The position numbers and the translations under genes were made by a program. Below are positions 58,159 through 63,681 of a DNA stretch of 64,000 nucleotides, piece after piece; the stretch's first letter is position 1, and every line of letters begins with the position of its first letter. The notes beneath the pieces are model-generated. The model was not told the origin of the DNA, made no database searches, and saw only the letters and a list, made by a program, of their open reading frames with translations. Source of the DNA: a virus; the IMG/VR virus record IMGVR_UViG_3300042327_000544, positions 22,980 to 86,979 of that record; one strand, 5' to 3'.

Positions 58159-58818
58159 ATGACAACTTATAATAAGTATACCTGGGTGTGCACGGGAGAC
58201 TGTGATGCTCTAATTGAATATACAATTAAAGATGGATTTGGATGGCCAAACGGTGTGATGCAACTCACATGCCCTTGCAACTCTAGATGCACCTTGGTGT
58301 CAGTGGAAGATGCTACAATACCGTATACAGATACACCCCTAACGAAAGAGGAACCAATGGAAACAACAGAAACATCAGCAGTAACAATTCCTGATACATA
58401 CAATCCTAATTTATTGGTTACATACAAAGTAATCCGTGGTTATTCAGATGCAGAATATGCAACTGACAAAGTCACATCAATTGAATGGGACCTACACAAT
58501 GCACGTCAGGCACAGAAGCAGAATGGTGTCTACCAAGACAAGATTAATACAGTCAAGGATATTATCACTGAGGCATATGCCGATTCAGATGACCAAGATA
58601 CACTCCGTTCAATTGCTGAAGCGCTTGGCATTGAACTAATCAGAGAAGTTCTATTTACTGCGACTCTTGAAGTTAGCGGAACATATTCATACAATGTATT
58701 AGATTCAGATTATGAATTGGACCTTGATTCAGAAGTCACAGATGCTCTTTACGCCGATTCAAATAACGGTAACATCACAATCGATGACACCGAAGTTTGC
58801 CACGTAAGAGAAGCATAA
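58159..58818 (+). CDS. Fused zinc-ribbon and acidic protein, probably leaderless
   Basis: 219 residues. Residues 1-~50 form a Cys-rich ribbon (TWVCTGDCDALIEYTI, LTCPCNSRCTLVS). A spacer reading LVSVEDATI is the internal promoter. From Met67 the protein is acidic and helical-beta (EPMETTETSAVTIPD onwards, ending EVCHVREA). The ATG is at the predicted +1, so translation of this form would be leaderless, as is common in actinobacteria. Confidence 0.65.
   Translation: MTTYNKYTWVCTGDCDALIEYTIKDGFGWPNGVMQLTCPCNSRCTLVSVEDATIPYTDTPLTKEEPMETTETSAVTIPDTYNPNLLVTYKVIRGYSDAEYATDKVTSIEWDLHNARQAQKQNGVYQDKINTVKDIITEAYADSDDQDTLRSIAEALGIELIREVLFTATLEVSGTYSYNVLDSDYELDLDSEVTDALYADSNNGNITIDDTEVCHVREA
58254..58319 (+). 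promoter_or_regulatory. CRP-like operator and promoter inside a gene, module 12
   Basis: Exact TGTGA-TGCAAC-TCACA (58254-58269), TGTCAG (58298-58303), TGC-TACAAT (-10 58314-58319), all within coding sequence. Centre to -10 is 52.5 bp. Leader CTAACGAAAGAGG to ATG 58357. Confidence 0.68.
58357..58818 (+). CDS. Nested shorter product of the same frame
   Basis: 153 residues starting METTETSAVTIPDTYN, with its own promoter and AACGAAAGAGG ribosome site. It lacks the Cys-rich ribbon of the long form. Two promoters and two starts imply two proteins in different amounts. Confidence 0.62.
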   Translation: METTETSAVTIPDTYNPNLLVTYKVIRGYSDAEYATDKVTSIEWDLHNARQAQKQNGVYQDKINTVKDIITEAYADSDDQDTLRSIAEALGIELIREVLFTATLEVSGTYSYNVLDSDYELDLDSEVTDALYADSNNGNITIDDTEVCHVREA

Positions 58819-59030
58819 TGTATTTTGAGTTGACTGCTCCCGATAGGCTATCTCTTGAGATGGCTTATTGGGATGCACAAATCACTGGACTCGACCCTGA
58901 GTTTATGCCACCGTTGACATTCAATGTTGGAACTGGTAGTATAGAGAAAGTAAGTCGCATTCGTGACAAGTATAATTTAAAAGAATCATACTGGTCAGAT
59001 AGAGAAGCGACAGGATATAAGGAGAAGTAA
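58818..59030 (+). CDS. Hypothetical protein (70 aa)
   Basis: MYFELTAPDRLSLEMAYWD, AQITGLDPEFMPPLTF, SRIRDKYNLKESYWSD. TAATG coupling on both sides. No family recognised. Confidence 0.6.
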   Translation: MYFELTAPDRLSLEMAYWDAQITGLDPEFMPPLTFNVGTGSIEKVSRIRDKYNLKESYWSDREATGYKEK

Positions 59031-59176
59031 TGTCAGATTACAAAGATGGTTTTGATGACGGGTATAAGTTTGCTCGTGAAGAGATGATGGAAAGACTATC
59101 AGAGATTGATATTAACGATATCGATACTTGGATTCTTGACCGTCTTTGTGAAATGATAGAAGGCGGGAAACTATAA
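59030..59176 (+). CDS. Acidic helical protein (48 aa)
   Basis: MSDYKDGFDDGYKFAREEM then DIDTWILDRLCEMIEGG. The FDDGYKFAREE start resembles small phage proteins of unknown role. TAATG coupling on both sides. Confidence 0.58.
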   Translation: MSDYKDGFDDGYKFAREEMMERLSEIDINDIDTWILDRLCEMIEGGKL

Positions 59177-59379
59177 TGGAAGATCTAAATCGTTGGATTG
59201 GCTGCGACCAATGCAGCTCAGCACAGGCGATGTATCTAATTAAACTTATGGATGGTGAGCTAGCATTTTGCGGGCACCATTTTAATAAGAACAAAGAGGC
59301 CCTTGACAAGGTCTCATACGAAGTGATAGAATTAAACAAAATCGAAGAAGCAGCACCTATACTAGAAACGGCGGAATAA
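59176..59379 (+). CDS. Zinc-ribbon protein (67 aa)
   Basis: RWIGCDQCSSAQAMYLIK and DGELAFCGHHFNKNKE: a CxxC and CxHH zinc site typical of small ribbon proteins in actinophages. Acidic tail. Two bases before the next gene. Confidence 0.68.
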   Translation: MEDLNRWIGCDQCSSAQAMYLIKLMDGELAFCGHHFNKNKEALDKVSYEVIELNKIEEAAPILETAE

Positions 59380-59381
59380 AA

Positions 59382-59747
59382 ATGGGCGACAGAGCAAACT
59401 TTGGATTCAAGCAATCTAATGACACTACTATCTTTCTATACGGACACTGGGCGGGCCACGGTATGTTGGAGCGCTTAGCGAATGCGGTTGAGGCTGCACG
59501 TCCAAGGTGGACGGATGAATCATATGCAACACGTATTTGTGTGTCACAAATGATAGGCGAAGACTGGAAGTCTGAAACAGGCTGGGGCTTAAGTGTTAAT
59601 AGAATTCTAGACAATGAGCACAAGATTCCTGTAATTGATTGGGCCCAGCAAACGTTTACATTAATGGAAGAGGACCTAACCACAGAAGTATTCAGTTTAT
59701 CTTTAGATAAATTCTGCAGTAAATACAGTCAACTAGTTGTGGTATAA
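59382..59747 (+). CDS. Conserved hypothetical phage protein (121 aa)
   Basis: GDRANFGFKQSNDTTIFLY, GHWAGHGMLERLANAVEAA, SYATRICVSQMIGED, ETGWGLSVNRILDNEH. This order of motifs is familiar from actinophage right arms but has no known function. Last gene before a candidate RNA. Confidence 0.7.
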   Translation: MGDRANFGFKQSNDTTIFLYGHWAGHGMLERLANAVEAARPRWTDESYATRICVSQMIGEDWKSETGWGLSVNRILDNEHKIPVIDWAQQTFTLMEEDLTTEVFSLSLDKFCSKYSQLVVV

Positions 59748-59748
59748 T
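59743..59748 (+). promoter_or_regulatory. Extended -10 promoter for a candidate RNA
   Basis: TGG-TATAAT at the very end of the gene 59382-59747; no clear -35 and no TGTCAG box. Would start a transcript near 59755. Confidence 0.45.
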
Positions 59749-59754
59749 TGGAGT

Positions 59755-59897
59755 AGGTCCAGGGACCTTCTTCATAAGTACAGGTGCGGCTACCAGGGGA
59801 TCCCCCAAGTCGCTAAGCAATGCAGGGCTTTTTACTTTCGTTGGTAGATCCTAGCGGCCTTTACTTTCTTAACCCTCAGCGCAAGCTGGGGGTTTTT
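59755..59897 (+). ncRNA. Candidate structured RNA (~143 nt)
   Basis: No usable start codon and ribosome site. Predicted pairings: GGTCC/GGACC near the 5' end, GCGGCT (59786-59791) with AGTCGC (59808-59813) enclosing GGGGATCCCC, and a final intrinsic terminator CCCTCAGC-GCAA-GCTGGGGG plus T5 (59873-59897). No family recognised; possibly regulatory or an RNA-protein scaffold. Confidence 0.45.
59873..59897 (+). terminator. Intrinsic terminator
   Basis: CCCTCAGC-GCAA-GCTGGGGG with a GNRA loop and TTTTT. The clearest terminator of the right arm. Confidence 0.85.
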
Positions 59898-59964
59898 GCT
59901 TGCCCGCAAAAGCAGAGGGTATCATATTTTGTTTACGAGATCAAATTAAATTTCCCTGGAATTT

Positions 59965-60047
59965 TGTGATCTTGACCACAAAGCTGAATAATGTGGGGTG
60001 TATCACACCCAAAATCTATTCCAAATGTCAGTGGTCCATTGTATAAT
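59965..60047 (+). promoter_or_regulatory. CRP-like operator and promoter, module 13
   Basis: TGTGA-TCTTGA-CCACA (59965-59980, one mismatch), TGTCAG (60026-60031), TATAAT (60042-60047). Centre to -10 is 69.5 bp. ACGAAAGGA leader to ATG 60075. Confidence 0.66.
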
Positions 60048-60074
60048 TGGAACATATCAACGAAAGGATATAAA

Positions 60075-60866
60075 ATGCCAAATTGGTGTTATAACACATT
60101 AACTATCCAAGGACCTAAGTCCGAGGTAGATATGATTAAAGATAGATTGAATGCTCCATTTACATTAGCACAGGAGACATTTGGTATGGGTGATATTTCT
60201 ACTATGGGGTTCCCCACCAAAATTGAACAGGTAAGTTATTCTAATCCTGTCTTTGCTTTCTTTAATATCCACTCATATAAGGATGACGGTATTACTGATG
60301 AGGAGTATGCTTGCCAGCCTTCTCGTGGTGATATTGATATTCAGAATGACCCTGATTGGTTCCGCAAATCTGTTGAGTTTGCTAAGACTCAAAAGGATTG
60401 GTATTCGTGGAATAATTCTAATTGGGGAACTAAATGGGATGTAGCCGTCCGTGACGGTGATAAATATCCTGAAACAGAATTGCTTGAATATAAATCAGAA
60501 GGTGATGACAATTGGGTTGTCTATAAATATGAGACTGCTTGGTCACCTGCTGTAACTATCTTAACTAAACTATCTAATCTTGTTCCTAACTGCCTGCTTA
60601 CTTTAGAGTATGAGGAAGAAACAGGTTGGGGTGGGGAATATGAGATTGTCCGTGGTGAAGTAAAGGAAATCTTGGAATATGAAAACCGTTGCTATGCTTG
60701 CCAATCATTCGACACATTGTCTTATTGCGAGAACGACTGCGGTGAATTCTGTTCAGAATGTGCAGAAGGCTCTTGGAGAGATGAAGAGGCTATGAAAGAA
60801 TGTGAAGACCATAAGGACATACCACCTATCAAAACCTACACAATGGAGGAAGCGCTAAATGGCTAG
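60075..60866 (+). CDS. YubB/Api92-like ferredoxin-fold protein with zinc ribbon
   Basis: 263 residues from MPNWCYNTLTIQGPKSEVD, the typical opening of this family (DUF1281-like). AWSPAVTILTKLSNLVP and TGWGGEYEIVRGEVKEI are core motifs. The C-terminal NRCYACQSFDTLSYCEN and GEFCSECAEGSWRDEE add a two-site zinc ribbon. Role unknown; often mobile-element or phage encoded. Confidence 0.8.
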   Translation: MPNWCYNTLTIQGPKSEVDMIKDRLNAPFTLAQETFGMGDISTMGFPTKIEQVSYSNPVFAFFNIHSYKDDGITDEEYACQPSRGDIDIQNDPDWFRKSVEFAKTQKDWYSWNNSNWGTKWDVAVRDGDKYPETELLEYKSEGDDNWVVYKYETAWSPAVTILTKLSNLVPNCLLTLEYEEETGWGGEYEIVRGEVKEILEYENRCYACQSFDTLSYCENDCGEFCSECAEGSWRDEEAMKECEDHKDIPPIKTYTMEEALNG

Positions 60867-61077
60867 TTTCTTAGAAGATGTAAATCAAATGGTAATTGAC
60901 GCTTGCTATCAAGATATAGCAGAACAATTACTTGAAGATTGGATTAATAGTAATCTTGACGAAGGGCAATACTATGCAGATAAACAATTTGCTGAAATGT
61001 CAGGAGATGAGTTTATTCAATCTGAATTTAATAAGTTCTATAATCTAAAAGAGGGAGATGAGGATTACTTTGAATAA
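60859..61077 (+). CDS. Acidic hypothetical protein (72 aa)
   Basis: MASFLEDVNQMVIDACYQD, IAEQLLEDWINSNLDEGQ, DEFIQSEFNKFYNL. Strongly acidic and helical. Overlaps both neighbours. Confidence 0.6.
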   Translation: MASFLEDVNQMVIDACYQDIAEQLLEDWINSNLDEGQYYADKQFAEMSGDEFIQSEFNKFYNLKEGDEDYFE

Positions 61078-61243
61078 ATATGGATTTGTAATTAAATTAG
61101 AAGGTGCAGTAATGGCCAATAATGAAAAAGAAGCACACGAGAAAATTAATCTACACCTAAACGATTTGGGTGAAGTTGATAGCGCAAGATATGATTTAAA
61201 TTGGCCTGATGTATCTTGGGATATGGAGTATGAACTATGCTAG
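61058..61243 (+). CDS. Hypothetical protein (about 57-61 aa)
   Basis: NKYGFVIKLEGAVMANNEK, INLHLNDLGEVDSARYD. ATG 61058 gives 61 residues but TTG 61070, better placed behind GATGAGG, is equally possible. The beta-alpha outline with KLEG.V.A.NE is seen in other actinophage proteins. Confidence 0.55.
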   Translation: MRITLNKYGFVIKLEGAVMANNEKEAHEKINLHLNDLGEVDSARYDLNWPDVSWDMEYELC

Positions 61244-61419
61244 GTTATACAGAAGAAGATCTAAATAGAATGATTAATGCTATACACGATTCAAAGCTTT
61301 TCTATCTTAGGACCCCGTCCGATTTAATGGACAAGGAGCCTTTGAGGAAAGACTTGGAAGACGCTGTTAGTTTCTTGCAAGGTCTGTGGGCGGAGGGTTA
61401 CTTTGACTACACAAACTAA
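61237..61419 (+). CDS. Hypothetical helical protein (60 aa)
   Basis: MLGYTEEDLNRMINAIHDS, KEPLRKDLEDAVSFLQG. Overlaps the previous gene by 7 bases and the next by 17. Confidence 0.6.
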   Translation: MLGYTEEDLNRMINAIHDSKLFYLRTPSDLMDKEPLRKDLEDAVSFLQGLWAEGYFDYTN

Positions 61420-61597
61420 ATCTAGTAGGTTCATAGAGTATATGAAGATACATCTAATTAGTCTTAACCAGGACTTAGAGGCAGATTATAATGTTCAATC
61501 TAAGATTAATATCCAGGGACAAATTATGGCAACCGAGCATTTATTGTCAGTGGCGACTGATATAATGAATAACTCTAACGAAAGGGCATATGGATGA
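61403..61597 (+). CDS. Hypothetical protein with embedded promoter cassette (64 aa)
   Basis: TTG start with GGAGGG 6 bases upstream. Helical body (MKIHLISLNQDLEADYN). The last 17 codons read LLSVATDIMNNSNERAYG, where TTG TCA GTG, GAT ATA ATG and AAC GAA AGG are the next gene's promoter and ribosome site. Confidence 0.55.
   Translation: MTTQTKSSRFIEYMKIHLISLNQDLEADYNVQSKINIQGQIMATEHLLSVATDIMNNSNERAYG
61545..61566 (+). promoter_or_regulatory. TGTCAG promoter embedded in a gene, module 14
   Basis: TGTCAG (61545-61550), N10 ending TGA, TATAAT (61561-61566), leader CTAACGAAAGGG, ATG 61594. No CRP-like operator found. Confidence 0.66.
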
Positions 61598-61758
61598 AAC
61601 TATCATCAGAAATAAAGGAAGACCTGCAAGACCAAGCCGACCAAATCATTTACTTTGAAGCAGCAATGTCCAATGAGGACAAAGCCTCCAAAGCGGTCTA
61701 TGAGCGCCTTGTAGAGATTTACAAGGTTGCATTCAAGGAAGGTGCCAAGAGCAAATGA
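61594..61758 (+). CDS. Small helical protein (54 aa)
   Basis: MKLSSEIKEDLQDQADQII, EDKASKAVYERLVEIYK. Overlaps the previous stop and forms ATGA with the next gene. Confidence 0.55.
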   Translation: MKLSSEIKEDLQDQADQIIYFEAAMSNEDKASKAVYERLVEIYKVAFKEGAKSK

Positions 61759-62033
61759 CACCTGAAGACATTGGACTACCACCACACCTGCAACGTCTAG
61801 TTAATTATGATGTTAATGGATTAGATATAATGCACGGTGAACTAAAGAATCTAATGCTAATGGCTGAGCAAGACTTAGCAAATGCATTAGAGCAGGAGGA
61901 GTTGTCTGAAGAGGCAATGGATTCTATGGTCCGAACAGAATGTGAAGGACGACTAGATACTCTAACAGAACTATATAATCTAACATACCAACTATCGTTT
62001 GCTATAGCAGAAAGGCAAGGGCAAAAAGTATGA
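61755..62033 (+). CDS. Helical hypothetical protein (92 aa)
   Basis: LPPHLQRLVNYDVNGLDIM, then long acidic helices (EQDLANALEQEELSEEAM, LTELYNLTYQLSFAIA). ATGA coupling at both ends. Confidence 0.6.
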   Translation: MTPEDIGLPPHLQRLVNYDVNGLDIMHGELKNLMLMAEQDLANALEQEELSEEAMDSMVRTECEGRLDTLTELYNLTYQLSFAIAERQGQKV

Positions 62034-62257
62034 CATACGAGCCAAGTCTAGAAATCCTGGAAGTTGAATACTCTTGTAGTCCAGGAGGAGTTGATGTATT
62101 TGAAGTATATGATAAATCTGATATACCTTTGGATATGCCAATATATGAGACAGAAGATTTGACCAAAGCGGTCCTATTCTGTTACAATTTAGGAAAAGAC
62201 TTTACCGTCAGAACATTAGCGGAATGGAATGAAAGGGAGTTAGCATATGAAGCCTGA
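62030..62257 (+). CDS. Hypothetical protein (75 aa)
   Basis: MTYEPSLEILEVEYSCSPG, GVDVFEVYDKSDIPL, AVLFCYNLGKDFTVRTL. Beta-rich with a final helix. Overlaps next gene by 11 bases. Confidence 0.6.
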   Translation: MTYEPSLEILEVEYSCSPGGVDVFEVYDKSDIPLDMPIYETEDLTKAVLFCYNLGKDFTVRTLAEWNERELAYEA

Positions 62258-62567
62258 TGATAAGATTAAACTAAATGAATGTTTGAAGATTCTTGATTCC
62301 ACCGACCTTGGATTATCCCTGGTTTGGTTATGGACCTGGTCCACTATTAAAGGAATTCTAGAGGACAATACCTACAGGGCCAGCGTTACTGAGGACCAGA
62401 TGTGGGACCACCTCTGTGAGGCCGTGGAGGCGGGTATGGGCTTCTCTCTGGAGTATGGGGCAGAGCAACATAACGAAGACGTCCTTGAATGGATGTTGAA
62501 CCGTGACTACATTGTCGACACAATGTTTGAGGAAGATGACGAGGAGGAAGTAAATGAAGATGAGTGA
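62247..62567 (+). CDS. Hypothetical protein (106 aa)
   Basis: MKPDDKIKLNECLKILDST, SLVWLWTWSTIKGILED, VTEDQMWDHLCEAVEAG and an acidic end EEDDEEEVNEDE. Slightly higher G+C than neighbours. Overlaps the next gene. Confidence 0.62.
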   Translation: MKPDDKIKLNECLKILDSTDLGLSLVWLWTWSTIKGILEDNTYRASVTEDQMWDHLCEAVEAGMGFSLEYGAEQHNEDVLEWMLNRDYIVDTMFEEDDEEEVNEDE

Positions 62568-62700
62568 TCAACACATTGACGCCGTCCTCGCAGAGGCCCA
62601 ACAGCTTCTGTGGGGCGGATCCGAGACTGAGAACATTGCAGCTCACAATCTTATATCTAAACTAATACAAGATCGTATGTCAGAAACAAATTTAAGCTAG
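62554..62700 (+). CDS. Small helical protein (48 aa)
   Basis: MKMSDQHIDAVLAEAQQLL, ENIAAHNLISKLIQDRM. AGGAGG six bases before ATG 62554 decides the start. ATG overlaps the previous gene. Confidence 0.6.
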   Translation: MKMSDQHIDAVLAEAQQLLWGGSETENIAAHNLISKLIQDRMSETNLS

Positions 62701-62728
62701 GGGCATTTTGTCCCGTTTACGACAGGTA

Positions 62729-62757
62729 TTTACAATCCCGTGAAAATCTGTTATAAT
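62729..62757 (+). promoter_or_regulatory. Classical promoter for the RGR protein gene
   Basis: TTTACA (62729-62734), 17-bp spacer, TATAAT (62752-62757). Differs from the TGTCAG class; CCCGTGAAAAT (62737-62747) lies in its spacer, so a factor bound there would block it. Confidence 0.65.
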
Positions 62758-62791
62758 TAACAAAATAACTTATCTCGAAAGGATAAATCAA

Positions 62792-62944
62792 ATGCAAACA
62801 AAGCGTGAATATCTTAAGCAGCAAGGCATCACAGTGGGTGTACGTGGACGTTTCTCAGGAGCTGCCAAGGTAGCTATCCAGGAAGCTATCAACAAGGGCG
62901 TAACCTTCTCAGATCCACAACCAGCTACAAAGAAAGCTAAGTAG
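62792..62944 (+). CDS. Small DNA-binding-like protein with RGR motif (Lsr2-like?)
   Basis: 50 residues: KREYLKQQGITVGVRGRFS, GAAKVAIQEAINKG and a Lys-rich tail (PATKKAK). The R-G-R within a short helix pair recalls the Lsr2 C-terminal domain that inserts into AT-rich minor grooves. Much shorter than Lsr2. A phage nucleoid or silencing-mimic protein is possible; weak. Confidence 0.45.
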   Translation: MQTKREYLKQQGITVGVRGRFSGAAKVAIQEAINKGVTFSDPQPATKKAK

Positions 62945-62957
62945 CACCAATAGAACG

Positions 62958-62986
62958 AGGGGTGGTGGACGAGAGTTGCCACCCCT
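62958..62986 (+). terminator. Hairpin after the RGR protein gene
   Basis: AGGGGTGG / CCACCCCT, perfect 8-bp stem, 13 bases after the stop, overlapping the next promoter's -35 box. Confidence 0.55.
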
Positions 62987-63004
62987 CCCTAATTTTGATA
63001 TAAT
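62976..63004 (+). promoter_or_regulatory. Classical promoter for the gene at 63035
   Basis: TTGCCA (62976-62981), 17-bp spacer, TATAAT (62999-63004). The -35 lies in the hairpin's 3' arm. Confidence 0.62.
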
Positions 63005-63034
63005 GAGTAGTTACCAAGGCGGAAGGCGGAGTAG

Positions 63035-63457
63035 ATGAAGACAAGAGAAATCAAAGTAGCAGAACAGTTAGTTAATCTAACAGAAGACCATTGGTTTAAT
63101 CCTGCCATATTGGCAAGATATCTAACAGACCAACCATTTTATACAGTTGACCGCATTATGGAATTAGTTGCTCAGATTATTCGTTGGGAAGCAAACAGAT
63201 ATAATGATGAATTAACTACAGATTCAGGCATATATGATTCAGGTCTAACATCTGAAGGATTGTTCCTAGCAAATGAATTAAATAAAACTCTTAATAGATT
63301 AATTAAGACTTACAAATGGGAGAATCTCAAACTTCCAATCGACCCTGACAAGTTCATCAAGAAGTTGCCAAAGGTGGAGGAACAGAGTTATAGATATTCC
63401 TGGTTGCACGATAAGGATACCAGGGCCCATGTAACGATTGACCATCCATTCATCTAA
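63035..63457 (+). CDS. Hypothetical protein (140 aa)
   Basis: VAEQLVNLTEDHWFNPAIL, RYLTDQPFYTVDRIMEL, LIKTYKWENLKLPIDPD. Helical with a possible winged-helix start, but no clear family. One-base overlap with the next gene. Confidence 0.62.
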   Translation: MKTREIKVAEQLVNLTEDHWFNPAILARYLTDQPFYTVDRIMELVAQIIRWEANRYNDELTTDSGIYDSGLTSEGLFLANELNKTLNRLIKTYKWENLKLPIDPDKFIKKLPKVEEQSYRYSWLHDKDTRAHVTIDHPFI

Positions 63458-63681
63458 TGGGTAAGTTAGTCCAAAAGGTTGAGGGACCATTTCCTACACC
63501 GCAGCAATTAAATAAATGGCTAAAACAAAATGGGGATAACCTACCGAAGGTAGGCTTCCGTGCAGCCAACTTCAAAACGATCAACAATTGCACATCAGCT
63601 CCAGCTTTATTAAAGACAAGGCGGAAGACGGGGATAGCTCTTATCAATGCTAGAAAGATAAGAAACATCAAAGTCCATTAG
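63457..63681 (+). CDS. Basic hypothetical protein (74 aa)
   Basis: MGKLVQKVEGPFPTPQQLN, KWLKQNGDNLPKVGF, KTRRKTGIALINARKIR. Strongly basic, maybe nucleic-acid binding. Lies next to the origin-like region. Confidence 0.6.
   Translation: MGKLVQKVEGPFPTPQQLNKWLKQNGDNLPKVGFRAANFKTINNCTSAPALLKTRRKTGIALINARKIRNIKVH

Larger units (their letters stand above)
59748..60074 (+). other. 327-base intergenic region
   Basis: Holds the candidate RNA and its terminator, then CCCTGGAATTTT (59954-59965), the operator of module 13, a GGGTGT/ACACCC hairpin at about 59998-60010 and its TGTCAG promoter. No protein gene. Confidence 0.65.
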
